From WTFV01 sp965200895 (GTDB lineage: Bacteria > Acidobacteriota > Vicinamibacteria > Vicinamibacterales > UBA8438): a stretch of DNA of 64,000 nucleotides. The translations under genes were made by a program, and so were the position numbers. Below are positions 33,518 to 43,189 of the stretch, one piece after another. How positions within the stretch are numbered: the stretch's first letter is position 1; every line of letters begins with the position of its first letter. The stretch lies in NCBI GenBank assembly GCA_965200895.1, contig CBDAVM010000001.1, forward strand, positions 1,488,001-1,552,000. The letters run 5' to 3'. The notes beneath the pieces were generated by a model, which did not search any database, had not been told where the DNA came from, and worked only from the letters and a program-made list of their open reading frames with translations.

Positions 33518-33975
33518 ACTGCGTGGATTCGCTGGTCCGGTCGCCGTGACCACGTGACGGTCGTTGGCGACGCGACCGGATTCCGTCGTCGGGATCCCGG
33601 AGCGTCGTGATGAGTGCGCCGACGGCGACGCCGTCGATGTTCAGGATGTGTGCGGTTGTACACCGCGTTGCGGACATCCTGGGGCGGCGGCGGCCGGCTG
33701 GTGCTGGCGTATGTCGGCCGCGTCTCCCGGGAGAAGGGCCTGGACATGCTGCCGGGCGTCGAGCGACGGCTCTGCGCCGCCGGTGTGGACCATCGATGGA
33801 TGATCGTCGGCGACGGGCGCGCGGCATGCCGAGTCTGTCCCGACGTCATGAGCGATCACGCGGTCCCTCCGGAGTCTGCCGCGGCCGTATCGGTTGTGCC
33901 CCGGAAAGAAGCGTTCCGTGATCGGATCGCCGGGATCGCTGAGCGCCTCGATGCGGTTCATGCATAATTGCAGGG
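33518..33975 (+). pseudogene. Glycosyltransferase family 4 fragment within a degraded stretch
   Basis: Only 33700-33835 is recognisable: RLVLAYVGRVSREKGLDMLP and RWMIVGDG match the start of the C-terminal Rossmann fold of GT-B glycosyltransferases. The EX7E region and the N-terminal domain are gone. I see nothing convincing in the flanks; the ankyrin gene begins at 33976. Confidence 0.55.
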
Positions 33976-35595
33976 ATGACCCTGAAAACTCGCGCACTGC
34001 GCCGGCTCGTCTTCTTCGTTGCGTTCTGGGCGCTCGGTTCCGCCCCGGCCGCCGGCCAGGACCTGCGGCTGGTGACTGCCGCCGCGGATCAGGATCGGGC
34101 GGCCGTGCTCGGGCTCCTGGATGAAGGTGTCGACGTTAACGTCGCCCGGCCCGACGGGGCGACGGCGCTGCTCTGGGCCGCACACTGGGACGACATCGAG
34201 CTTGCGCGGCGGCTGCTTGATGCCGGGGCCGACGTGAACGCGGCCGACGACCACGGCGTGAGTCCCCTGGAGCGGGCGGCCGAGAACGCCAGCGTCCTCA
34301 TGGTCGGGACACTCCTGGCCGCAGGCGCGGACGTGGACGCGCGCCAGACGAGCGGCCTCACGCCGCTGATGACCGCTGCGCGCACCGGCAGTGTCGAAGT
34401 GGTGCAGGCGCTCGTCGACGGTGGAGCTGACGTCGACGCCACGGTCACGGCGACCGGGAGCACGGCGCTCATGTGGGCCGTCTCCGAACGTCACCCGGAG
34501 ATCGTGCGGCTGCTGCTGGCCGCCGGCGCCGCCCCGCGCGCCTCCACCGTGAAGGGGTTCACGCCGTTGATGTACGCCGCCCGCAACGGCGACATCGCCA
34601 CCGCGGAAGTGCTCATCGCGGCCGGCAGCGACGTCAACGAGCCGAGCGCCGACGGCACGCACGTGCTGCCGTTCGCGATCGTGAGCGGCCAGGACGCGTT
34701 CGCCCTGTACCTCCTGGAGCAGGGGGCCGATCCCGACGGCCGCATGGGCGGCGTCTCCGCGCTGCACGCCGCGTCCGGCAATGTCAGTCCCTGGCTCGTC
34801 GAGTGGTACCGCCGCCACGGCCGCAACCGTCTCTATGCAGGCGTTGGAGGCGCCCGGCTGGGCGCCGCGCGCCGGCTGGCGCTGGTCGATGCGCTGCTCG
34901 CCCGCGGCGCCGACCCGAACGGCCGGATCACGACGTCGACGATGATCATGAATTACATCGGCTACCCCAGAAAGGGGGCGTTCGAGCCGTTCGCGTGCGG
35001 CACCGGCGACCTGCGCGGCGCGACCCCGCTCTGGGTGGCGGCCTACGACATGAACGGCGCTCGCGGGCAGGCCCATGTCTTCGCGGTGATGCCGAGCGCC
35101 ACGACGACCGGGACCGAGGTGATGCGGGCGCTGCTCGATGCCGGCGCCGACCAGCACCTGACGACCAGTGACGGGACGACCCCGCTGATGGCGGCGGCCG
35201 GTCTCGGCCCCGCCACCTACACTCCGCGCGAGCCCCGCGGTGTGCGGGCCCGCAGCTCGGAACGCGCGGTCGAGTTCCTGCACCGGGCCGGCGCGGACAT
35301 CAACGCCGTCAACGAAGCCAGCTTCACGGCGCTGCACGGTGCGGCGTTCCGGGGGATGAACGAGGTTATCGTGTACCTGGTGGAGAACGGCGCCGACATC
35401 GACGCGCGCGACTTCCGAGGGCGCACCGCCTACCGCATGGCGGAGGGATCGAAGCAGTCGTTCCAGTTCCAGAGCTGGCCCGAGACGGCCGCGCTTCTCG
35501 CGCGGCTCGGGGCCAACCCGGACCTGGGCATTCCCGGGACGGTCCAGGAACGGCTGCGCGACATTCCGGTGGAAGCCGGCAACGACCAACCGTGA
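33976..35595 (+). CDS. Secreted ankyrin-repeat protein
   Basis: 539 residues: signal peptide RRLVFFVAFWALGSAPAAGQ, then ankyrin repeats of the type TALLWAAHWDDIELARRLLD, AGADVNAADDHGVSPLERAA and TPLMTAARTGSVEVVQALVD, with a non-canonical centre around IMNYIGYPRKGAFEPF and a last repeat ENGADIDARDFRGRTAYRMA. Architecture and repeat phrasing match the proteins at 16584 and 49796. It should be a periplasmic scaffold; partner unknown. CAGGG precedes the ATG by 1 nt, a poor ribosome binding site. It stands alone among pseudogenes. Confidence 0.88.
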   Translation: MTLKTRALRRLVFFVAFWALGSAPAAGQDLRLVTAAADQDRAAVLGLLDEGVDVNVARPDGATALLWAAHWDDIELARRLLDAGADVNAADDHGVSPLERAAENASVLMVGTLLAAGADVDARQTSGLTPLMTAARTGSVEVVQALVDGGADVDATVTATGSTALMWAVSERHPEIVRLLLAAGAAPRASTVKGFTPLMYAARNGDIATAEVLIAAGSDVNEPSADGTHVLPFAIVSGQDAFALYLLEQGADPDGRMGGVSALHAASGNVSPWLVEWYRRHGRNRLYAGVGGARLGAARRLALVDALLARGADPNGRITTSTMIMNYIGYPRKGAFEPFACGTGDLRGATPLWVAAYDMNGARGQAHVFAVMPSATTTGTEVMRALLDAGADQHLTTSDGTTPLMAAAGLGPATYTPREPRGVRARSSERAVEFLHRAGADINAVNEASFTALHGAAFRGMNEVIVYLVENGADIDARDFRGRTAYRMAEGSKQSFQFQSWPETAALLARLGANPDLGIPGTVQERLRDIPVEAGNDQP

Positions 35596-35663
35596 GCAGC
35601 CGCGGAGCAGAACGGGCGCTGCGGCCCGTCCCGCGGCGCGGCGCCCGCGTTTCCTCGAACGGC

Positions 35664-35762
35664 ATGGGCGGATGACGTGTCGCCGGGACGGTGTCCGCCG
35701 TAGTAGTCGTTGGGGGAGATCTCGACCGGCAGGTAGGCGATGCCCAGCTCGGTGTCGGCGCC
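35664..35762 (-). pseudogene. Fragment of a PQQ dehydrogenase
   Basis: GADTELGIAYLPVEISPNDY then YGGHRPGDTSSAHA is a degenerate copy of the conserved blade seen in the two intact PQQ enzymes (DELGYIYLPTGTPTNDYYGG). Only about 33 codons remain, antisense to the next gene's leader region. Confidence 0.6.
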
Positions 35763-35851
35763 ACCGTGGCGCTGCCGCTGCGCGACGGCCTGCCAAGACA
35801 TGTCGCGCCGCGGGCCGGCGGGCCGGGCGCTCCCAGGGTCAGGAGGACACG

Positions 35852-36826
35852 ATGCGGACCACGCCATTCGCACTGCTCGCTGCGGTCGTACTCGTTCTGT
35901 CGTTCGCGTGCGGCCAGAGCGCGCCGCCCGCAGAGCCTGCGGCCGAGCCCGAGGCCGCGAACCCGAACGCGCAGTTCGCCGGCGCCTGGACGCTCGTGCG
36001 CAGCGAGCGCCGTGACGCCGACGGGGAGCTGCTCGGCGAGCCGCGCGAGGATCGCGTCGGCTACATCATGTACGACCCGTCCGGCTACATGGGCGTGGCG
36101 CTGATGTCGAACGACCGCGAGCCGTACTCCGATGACGGACCCACGGCCGCCGAGGCCCTCGCCCAGATGGGCAGCTACGCGTCGTACTTCGGGCGCTTCA
36201 GCGTCAACGAGGCGGAGGGCTACGTGACCCACCACCTCGAAGGGAGCCTGAACCCGGACGGCGCCGGCTCGGACTACCGGCGCTACTACACGCTGGAGGG
36301 AGACACGCTGATCCTCCAGCCGCCGGCCGGCGAGGACGGCTCGCGGTCGTTCATCACCTGGCGGCGTCTGTCCGACCTGCCGGAGGCGGAGCTGACCGAC
36401 ACGCACCGGCGGCTGTTCGGGGTCTACCGCGTCGAGTCGGTGACCCGCCGGACCACCGACGACGAGCCGGTCGAGGCCGCCCAGTACGAGACGGCGTACA
36501 TCCTGTACGCGCCGTCGGGGCACATGTCCGTGCACCTGATGCGGCCGGACCGGGCGCCGTACGCCGGCGACGGGCCGACCGCCGACGAGGCGCTGGCGAC
36601 GGTGCTGAGCTACGGCAGCTACTTCGGCCCCTTCTCGGTGAACGAGGAGGAGGCGTATCTGGTCCACCACCGCGTCGGCAACGAGGATCCCGGCCAGAGC
36701 GGAACCGACGCGCAGCGTTTCTTCGAGCTCACCGACACGCACCTGACCCTGCGTCCGCCGGTGAGCACCGACGACGAGGGGCGCGAGGTGCAGAGCACGA
36801 TCCTGTGGGCGCGCATCAGCGACTGA
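35852..36826 (+). CDS. Lipoprotein with two lipocalin-like domains
   Basis: 324 residues. Signal peptide with lipobox LSFAC (Cys near residue 20), an Ala/Pro/Glu linker, then two homologous lipocalin-like (PF13924-type) domains. Each has the pattern YxxYxPSGxMxVxLM..DR.PY..DGPTA.EAL followed by SYxSYFGxFSVNE.E.Y and a VxHHxEG/VGN strand. The domains presumably bind a small hydrophobic ligand in the periplasm; ligand unknown. AGGAGG lies 6 nt before the ATG. Stand-alone gene. Confidence 0.85.
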   Translation: MRTTPFALLAAVVLVLSFACGQSAPPAEPAAEPEAANPNAQFAGAWTLVRSERRDADGELLGEPREDRVGYIMYDPSGYMGVALMSNDREPYSDDGPTAAEALAQMGSYASYFGRFSVNEAEGYVTHHLEGSLNPDGAGSDYRRYYTLEGDTLILQPPAGEDGSRSFITWRRLSDLPEAELTDTHRRLFGVYRVESVTRRTTDDEPVEAAQYETAYILYAPSGHMSVHLMRPDRAPYAGDGPTADEALATVLSYGSYFGPFSVNEEEAYLVHHRVGNEDPGQSGTDAQRFFELTDTHLTLRPPVSTDDEGREVQSTILWARISD

Positions 36827-36843
36827 CTCGGCGCCGGTCTCGA

Positions 36844-37186
36844 CCCTCACCTGGCCGATGGCTTCGCGCTTGGCTTTTTCCGCCTGGAGTTCGATCACGA
36901 CGACCTTGCCGTCTCGATCCTTCGCAGTCATGTCGATGAAGTCGGAAGCAACGGAGCGCTCTTCACCGCCGTCAGTGACGTGCAGCCCCGACTCAAGCTG
37001 TTCAATGCAGCCGCGAAGCGCAGTTTGCAGGTCGCGCTCAAGTCCGATGAGCCGTGCGCGCCCGTCGTCCGCAGGGCTCTGCCTGCGGTGCTCATCGGCA
37101 TGCTCGCCGGCGGTGGGCTCAACGCCGCACCGGGCGAGCAGGGTGCGGACACGCCCGCACTCACGCTGCGCGTTCCTGGGTTAGTC
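36844..37186 (-). pseudogene. NucS/DUF91-like endonuclease, 3' truncated
   Basis: Minus-strand reading RVRTLLARCGVEPTAGEHAD, LIGLERDLQTALRGCIEQLE, SGLHVTDGGEERSVASDFID and MTAKDRDGKVVVIELQAEKA then REAIGQV matches the nuclease part of NucS-like proteins, with D and ELQ in the PD-(D/E)XK positions (E-L-K is usual). The family match stops after GQV, so the C-terminal third is lost where the lipocalin gene ends. The 5' end abuts the potA gene. Confidence 0.65.
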
Positions 37187-37189
37187 TGA

Positions 37190-38341
37190 GTGGGGTCGCG
37201 AGCGGGTGACGGTATCTTGCAGCGGGACAGCCAGCGGTCTGACGGCGGTGCGTACGTGGAGTTCGAGCAGGTCAGCAAGAGCTTCGACGGGCGGACGCTC
37301 GTGGTGCGCAACCTCGACCTGCAGATCCGAAAGGGCGAGTTCCTGACGCTCCTCGGGCCGTCGGGCTCGGGGAAGACCACGTGCCTGATGATGCTGGCCG
37401 GCTTCGAGACGCCGACGTCCGGCGCCATCCGTATCGCCGGCCGCCCCATGCACCGGGTTCCGCCCCGGGGCCGCGGCATCGGCATGGTGTTCCAGAACTA
37501 CGCGCTGTTCCCGCACATGACCGTCGGCGAGAACCTCGCCTTCCCGCTGGAAGTGCGCGGGCTCGATCCGGCGCGCCGCCGCGACCGGGTGCGCCGGGCC
37601 CTCGAGCTCGTGCGGCTCGACGGCCTGGAGCAGCGCCGGCCGCGCCAGCTCTCGGGCGGCCAGCAGCAGCGGGTGGCGATCGCCCGCGCGCTGGTGTTCG
37701 AGCCGGATCTCGTCCTGATGGACGAGCCGCTGGGCGCGCTCGACCGGCGGCTGCGCGAAGAGCTGCAGTACGAGATCCGGCGCATCCATCGCGACCTCGG
37801 CGTCACCGTGCTGTACGTGACCCACGACCAGCACGAGGCGATGGTGCTGTCGGACCGCGTCGCCGTCTTCCGGGCGGGGCGCATCGAGCAGATCGCCGCG
37901 CCGGTGACGCTCTACGAAGAGCCCGCGCGCTCGTTCGTCGCCCGCTTCATCGGCGAGAACAACCGTCTCGCCGGCCGGGTGACGGCGGTCGACGAGGAGA
38001 TATGCGCCGTCGACGTCGGCGGGCAGACGGTCAGGGCGCTGCGCGTCGCACCGTGTGTCCCCGGCGATGCGACGACCCTGTCGATCCGGCCGGAGCGGAT
38101 CGCCGTCGCCCCCGTCGCCGGCCTGTATACCAACGAGTTCGACGCCTGCATCGAGGACATCACCTTTCTGGGTGACCATCTGCGCCTGCGGGTCACCGTC
38201 TGCGGCCGGTCGGACTTCATCGTCAAGATTCCGAACATCGTGGGGCACGGCGCGGTGCTGGCGGGCGACCGCATCCGCATCGGCTGGACGCCGACGGACT
38301 GCCGCGCGCTGGACACGGATGCGGAGGAGGCGCCGACATGA
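37190..38341 (+). CDS. potA: Polyamine-type ABC transporter ATP-binding protein (PotA-like)
   Basis: Energises an importer of the spermidine/putrescine class. Walker A LLGPSGSGKTTCLMMLAG, Q-loop MVFQNYALFPHMTVGENL, signature LSGGQQQRVAIARAL, Walker B LVLMDEPLGALD and H-loop VTHDQHEA are intact; a C-terminal TOBE domain with TTLSIRPERI follows. The frame opens with GTG at 37190; a GTG at 37256 (VEFEQVSKSF) would remove 22 doubtful residues and may be the true start. Its stop overlaps the potD ATG. Order potA-potD-potB-potC forms one operon. Confidence 0.92.
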   Translation: MGSRAGDGILQRDSQRSDGGAYVEFEQVSKSFDGRTLVVRNLDLQIRKGEFLTLLGPSGSGKTTCLMMLAGFETPTSGAIRIAGRPMHRVPPRGRGIGMVFQNYALFPHMTVGENLAFPLEVRGLDPARRRDRVRRALELVRLDGLEQRRPRQLSGGQQQRVAIARALVFEPDLVLMDEPLGALDRRLREELQYEIRRIHRDLGVTVLYVTHDQHEAMVLSDRVAVFRAGRIEQIAAPVTLYEEPARSFVARFIGENNRLAGRVTAVDEEICAVDVGGQTVRALRVAPCVPGDATTLSIRPERIAVAPVAGLYTNEFDACIEDITFLGDHLRLRVTVCGRSDFIVKIPNIVGHGAVLAGDRIRIGWTPTDCRALDTDAEEAPT

Positions 38342-39471
38342 ACGATCCGCAGGAACGATCCGGTCGACGCATCGGTCCCCGCACGGCGCCGTGGTTTCCG
38401 GTCCTGGCTGCCGCGGCGCTGGCCACGCTGGCGGCCGGCTGCGCCGGCCAGTCCCGCGAGACACTGACCGTCGTCTCCTGGGGCGGCTCCTATGCGCAGG
38501 CGATCGACAAGGGTTACCTGGAACGCTTCGCGGCCGAGACGGGTATCGAGGTCCGCCTGGAGGACTACAACGGCGGGCTGGCCCAGGTGCGCGCCCAGGT
38601 CGAGACCGGCAACGTCCACTGGGACGTCATCGACCTGGAAACGCAGGACGTGGTCAGCGGCTGTGATGAGGGCATCCTGGAGCCGATCGATCTCGCGGGG
38701 CTGCCGCCCGCACCCGACGGCACACCGGCAGCCGACGACTTCGCCCCCGGAGCCCTGTTCGAGTGCGGCGTGGGCACCACATTCTATTCCACGGTGTACG
38801 CCTACAGCCCCGAACGCTTCCCCGGCGAGACGCCATCCACCATGGCGGATTTCTTCGATCGGGAGCGTTTTCCCGGCCGGCGCGGGATGCGCCGCGTGCC
38901 GCACGCGAACCTCGAGTTCGCGCTGATCGCCGACGGCGTACCGGTCGACGAGGTGTACGCCACACTCGACACGCCCGCCGGCGTGGACCGGGCCTTCCGC
39001 AAGCTCGACACCATCAAGGACCAGGTGGTCTGGTGGGAAGCCGGCGCCCAGCCGCCGCAGATGCTGGCCGACGGCGAGGTGGTGATGAGCACCGCCTACA
39101 ACGGCCGGATCTTCAACGCGCAGGTGATCGAGAACCAGCCGTTCGTCATCGTCTGGGACGGCCAGATCCTTGATGTCGGCCCGGTGGCCATCGTCGCCGG
39201 GACGCCCGACATCGAGGCGGCCCGGGCGCTCGTCCGCTTCGCCTCGACGGCGGAATCGATGGCCGCCGTCGGCCACTACATCGCGTACAGCCCCGCACGC
39301 CGGTCCGGCCGACCGCTCATCGGTCGACACGCCGAGGTCGGCATCGACATGAATCCGCACATGCCCCTTTTTCCGGCGAATACCGGCCGCCTGCTCGAGA
39401 ACGACTGGGAATGGTGGAGCGATCACGGCGACGAGATGAACGAGCGCTTCAGCGCCTGGCTGGCGCGCTGA
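38338..39471 (+). CDS. potD: Polyamine-type substrate-binding lipoprotein (PotD-like)
   Basis: 377 residues. Lipobox in ALATLAAGC, then TLTVVSWGGSYAQAIDKGYL and FAAETGIEVRLEDYNGG, typical of PotD/PotF binding proteins (SBP_bac_8 type). AYSPERFPGETPSTMADFFD, VVWWEAGAQPPQMLADGEVV and NGRIFNAQ form the ligand cleft. The replacement of the usual acidic ligand residues cannot be judged by eye, so the substrate could be another cationic or polar molecule. ATGA overlap with potA. Confidence 0.9.
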   Translation: MNDPQERSGRRIGPRTAPWFPVLAAAALATLAAGCAGQSRETLTVVSWGGSYAQAIDKGYLERFAAETGIEVRLEDYNGGLAQVRAQVETGNVHWDVIDLETQDVVSGCDEGILEPIDLAGLPPAPDGTPAADDFAPGALFECGVGTTFYSTVYAYSPERFPGETPSTMADFFDRERFPGRRGMRRVPHANLEFALIADGVPVDEVYATLDTPAGVDRAFRKLDTIKDQVVWWEAGAQPPQMLADGEVVMSTAYNGRIFNAQVIENQPFVIVWDGQILDVGPVAIVAGTPDIEAARALVRFASTAESMAAVGHYIAYSPARRSGRPLIGRHAEVGIDMNPHMPLFPANTGRLLENDWEWWSDHGDEMNERFSAWLAR

Positions 39472-39482
39472 GCCGACCGCGG

Positions 39483-40652
39483 GTGCGCGCCGCCGGGCTC
39501 GTGCTGCCGCTCGTCGCGTTCATCAGCGTCACCTTCCTCGCGCCGGTGGCGACGATGCTGGTGCGCAGCGTCCACGATCCGGTGGTGGCCGACGCGCTGC
39601 CGGACACGCTGGCGGCCCTGCGCCGCTGGGACGGTGCGGGCGCGCCGGCCGAGGCGGTGTACGCCGCGGCGGCGCGCGAGCTGCTGCGTGCGCGGGATGC
39701 GCGCACCCTCGGCCGCATCGCCAGCCGCGTGAACCGCGTACAGGGCGGCCTGCGCAGCGTCCTGGTGCGGAGCGTGCGGCGGCTGCGGGAGGTCGATGCC
39801 GGCCGCTGGCGGGAGGCGATGATCGCCATCGACGCCGACTGGGGCGAAGCGCGCACCTGGCGCGCGATTCGCACGGCCGGCGAGCGCGTGACGGCGCGGC
39901 ACTACCTGCACGCCCTGGATCTCCAGCGCCTGCCGGACGGATCGGTCGCACGCCAGCCGCCCGATCGCCGCATCTACGTGCCGCTGCTGGGACGCACGTT
40001 CGCGGTAGGCCTCGCCATCACCGCCCTCTGCCTGCTGCTCGGCTATCCGCTGGCGCACCTCATCGCGCACGCGCCGCCGCGCCGCGCCGGATTCCTGCTG
40101 GCGCTGGTGCTCGTACCGTTCTGGACGTCGCTGCTGGTCCGCACCACGTCGTGGATCGTCCTGCTCCAGACCCAGGGCGTGCTCAACGACCTGTTCGTCA
40201 GCCTCGGACTGCTGGGCGACGACGAGCGGATCGCCATGATCTACAACATGACCGGCACGGTGGTGGCGATGACCCACGTGCTGCTCCCCTTCATGGTGCT
40301 GCCGCTCTACTCGGTCATGCGCACCATCCCGCCCCGGCAGATGAGCGCCGCCGCCTCGCTGGGGGCCAGCTTCCCGCAGGCGTTCCGGCGTGTCTACTGG
40401 CCGCAGACCCTGCCGGGCGTCGGCGCAGGGTCGCTGCTGGTCTTCATCCTGGCGATCGGCTACTACATCACCCCGGCCCTGGTGGGCGGCCAGAGCGGCC
40501 AGCTCCTCTCCAACTTCATCGCGTACCACATGCAGACTTCGCTGAACTGGGGGCTCGCCGGCGCCCTCGGCGCCATCCTGCTGGTCTCGGTGGCGGCAGT
40601 GTATCTGCTCTACGACCGTCTCGTCGGCATCGAGCGCATGAGGCTGGGGTGA
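39483..40652 (+). CDS. potB: Polyamine-type ABC permease (PotB-like) with long periplasmic loop
   Basis: 389 residues from the GTG at 39483, 11 nt after the potD stop. The first helix (LVLPLVAFISVTFLAPVATM) is followed by about 140 residues of soluble, Arg-rich sequence before helix 2 (LGRTFAVGLAITALCLLLGY). That loop is longer than in E. coli PotB but seen in some homologs. The remaining helices and the EAA motif region AAASLGASFPQAFRRVYWPQ are standard. It forms the pore with PotC. Confidence 0.88.
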   Translation: MRAAGLVLPLVAFISVTFLAPVATMLVRSVHDPVVADALPDTLAALRRWDGAGAPAEAVYAAAARELLRARDARTLGRIASRVNRVQGGLRSVLVRSVRRLREVDAGRWREAMIAIDADWGEARTWRAIRTAGERVTARHYLHALDLQRLPDGSVARQPPDRRIYVPLLGRTFAVGLAITALCLLLGYPLAHLIAHAPPRRAGFLLALVLVPFWTSLLVRTTSWIVLLQTQGVLNDLFVSLGLLGDDERIAMIYNMTGTVVAMTHVLLPFMVLPLYSVMRTIPPRQMSAAASLGASFPQAFRRVYWPQTLPGVGAGSLLVFILAIGYYITPALVGGQSGQLLSNFIAYHMQTSLNWGLAGALGAILLVSVAAVYLLYDRLVGIERMRLG

Positions 40653-41491
40653 GCTGGACGGCCATCGAGACCCGACCGAGCTTCGGGCGGATCGCCCACC
40701 TGGCGGCCTGTGCGTTGATCTTCCTGTTCCTGATCGCCCCGATCCTGGTGATCGTGCCGCTCAGTTTCAACGCCGAGCCGTACTTCACCTTCACCGAGGG
40801 CATGCTCCGTTTCGATGCGGACGCGTACTCGCTGCGCTGGTACCGCGAAATCGCCGGCAACGCGCAGTGGAGGCGCGCACTCGGCAACAGCCTGCTCATC
40901 GGCGTCGCCGCCACGGTGCTGGCGACCGCGCTCGGCACCCTCGCCGCGATGGGATTGGCGAGCCGCGCCATGCCGGCCCGGCGCGTCGCCATGGGACTGC
41001 TGATCTCGCCGATGGTCACGCCGCTGATCATCTCGGCAGCCGGGATGTTCTTCTTCTACTCGACGCTCGGCCTGTCCCAGACGCACCTCGGCCTGATCCT
41101 CGCCCACGCCGCGCTGGGCACGCCGTTCGTCGTTATCACGGTGACCGCCACGCTGTCCGCGTTCGACACGAACCTGACGCGCGCCGCCGCCAGCCTTGGC
41201 GCGGGGCCGGTCCGCACGTTCCGCCGGGTGCAACTGCCGCTGATTGCACCCGGCGTCCTGTCCGGGGCGCTGTTCGCCTTCGCCACGTCGTTCGACGAGG
41301 TCGTGGTGGTCCTCTTCATGGCCGGCGAGGACCAGCGCACGATCCCGCGTCAGATGTGGGCCGGCATCCGCGAGCAGATCAGCCCGGCCATCCTGGCCGT
41401 GGCCACCTTCCTGATCGCTTTCGCCGTGCTGCTCCTGGCAACCGTCGAGTGGCTGCGCGGGCGCAGCGGAGGACGTGCGGCGGCCGAATGA
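40649..41491 (+). CDS. potC: Polyamine-type ABC permease (PotC-like)
   Basis: 280 residues with six helices: LAACALIFLFLIAPILVIVP, GNSLLIGVAATVLATALGTL and so on. It has the family hallmark AEPYFTFTEG / FDADAYSLRWY in the first periplasmic loop and the EAA motif AAASLGAGPVRTFRRVQLPL. The GTG start overlaps the potB stop (GTGA). Last gene of the operon; 52 nt separate it from the convergent MBL-fold gene. Confidence 0.92.
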   Translation: MSWTAIETRPSFGRIAHLAACALIFLFLIAPILVIVPLSFNAEPYFTFTEGMLRFDADAYSLRWYREIAGNAQWRRALGNSLLIGVAATVLATALGTLAAMGLASRAMPARRVAMGLLISPMVTPLIISAAGMFFFYSTLGLSQTHLGLILAHAALGTPFVVITVTATLSAFDTNLTRAAASLGAGPVRTFRRVQLPLIAPGVLSGALFAFATSFDEVVVVLFMAGEDQRTIPRQMWAGIREQISPAILAVATFLIAFAVLLLATVEWLRGRSGGRAAAE

Positions 41492-41543
41492 CCTCCGGGC
41501 GAACCCGTGCTCACCACGACCGATCGACGCCGAGCGCGGCGCG

Positions 41544-43072
41544 TCACTCGGCGCCGCTTACCCACTCCGCGAACTGCGACCACGGGCCGGGCTGCCCGTG
41601 GATGGGGACGATCGTCTCGACATCGAGCCCCAGGCGCTGCACGTTGCTGTACAGGGTCCGGGCGCTGGCGCTCGGCGCAGCAGGCAGCGGCCGGCCGGGA
41701 GCGGGCGGCGTGTAGAGGTCCGCCTCCACCAGGATCTTCTCGTGCGGCAGGTACGCGATCAGCATCCCCGCGGCGTGGGCGAGACCTGTACATGGTGCAG
41801 CTCGACCAGGCGCGTGGTGTCGCCGAGGATGTACTTCTCGCGCAGCGTCTCGAAGATGTAGCCCTCCGACCACTCCTCGGGCGGGAACAGCGAGAAACGG
41901 TCCGGCTCGAGCAGCCACGGCCGCGCCCGCAGGACCTCCTGGTAGTAGGCGAAGTTCCCGTCGTGGGTGACGACCGTCGCGCCCTCGTGGACGTAGGTGC
42001 GCATGCCGCCCAGGTGGTCCCAGTGGTGGTGCGTCGTCACGATCCAGCGGATCGGCTTGTCCGGGATCCGTCGCGAGATCTCGTCGATCACGGCGAGCGA
42101 GCGCGCCTCGTTCAGCGGCGCCTCGATGACCGCCACGTGGTCGGCGAACTCCACCGCCACGCTGTGGTGCGAGCCGCCGGCCATCAGCCACACGCCGTCG
42201 GCCACCTCTTCCGCCTCCACGCGCAGGGGCGGCGCCGTCGCGTTCCGCGCGGCGTTCGGAACGTCCAGCGCCGCGTCGGGCACGTTCACCTCGACGCCGT
42301 CGATGGTCGTCAGCCCGAACGAGTGGTCGCCGCCGCTGACGTTCGGCGTATGCGCCCCGTCGTCGAAGTCCTGGTGCTGGTGCCAGTTCATGGGGAACAT
42401 CATGCCGCCGCCCACATCCTGGTAGTCCGTGTAGACGGTCTCGTAGTACATGTCGCCGACCACGGGGCTGGGCATCCAGGTCTGCACCCGCTGGACGATG
42501 TTGTCTTCGGTGATGGTGCCGTTGATCCGGTACTTGTCGAGCGCGACGAACGAGACGACGGTGACCCGCCCGCCGTATTCGTTCCGTTCGACCGCGATGA
42601 CGTCGTCGGCGGCCATCGCGCCCTTCAGGAACCCGTGCGGGGTGAGGTAGATCTCCAGCCGGCGGCGTTCGGCGTCCTGCGGCCGGGGGACGACGCGGTC
42701 GATCTCGCCGTTCCAGGCGTGCTCGCCCCGGACCATCCAGTTCCGCACCCGGTCGCCCTGGATCGGCGCGCCGCCGCCGCCGCGGGCGGGATAGTTCCCC
42801 TGGCGGATGACCATCTCCTCGGTCGACGATTCGGTCTCGAAGTCGATGGTGCGGGTGTATTCCGCCAGCTCGAAGCGCGGCCAGTCGAGGTCGGGGGAGA
42901 AGTTCTGTCCCGTGGCGCCGACCCAGCCGCTCCCGGAGTAGCGGATCGACGTCATGTCGGTGACGCCCATCGCGTCCGAGGCGGCCTGCAGGACCGCCTG
43001 CACGTCCTGCGCCGCGGCCGGCCCGGCCGCCAGCAGTGCAACGGCAACGAAGATTCCAACTCGTTTCACCAT
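41544..43072 (-). pseudogene. Secreted metallo-beta-lactamase-fold hydrolase, frameshifted near the end
   Basis: A signal peptide (VGIFVAVALLAAGPAAAQ), a beta-rich N-terminal domain of about 270 residues and a metallo-beta-lactamase domain with IVTTHHHWDHLGGMRTYVHE (zinc motif HxHxDH) and THDGN follow from the ATG at 43072, which has GGAGGG 5 nt upstream. Near 41795 the frame must shift: LVELHHVQ continues as GLAHAAGMLIAYLPHEKILV, EADLYTPP and the terminal VETIVPIHGQPGPWSQF, which carries the last zinc histidine. The unshifted product lacks these and would be inactive. Total about 505 residues if repaired. Confidence 0.8.
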
Positions 43073-43189
43073 GGGTTCCCTCCGCTGGCTCTCGTGATCA
43101 CCCGGCCGGGCGGACCGCGGTCGCCCGCGCCGCCCGGCCTCCCAGTCACACAGCGTAGTCTGTTGCAGCCGGGATGGCCACGGAAAGCA

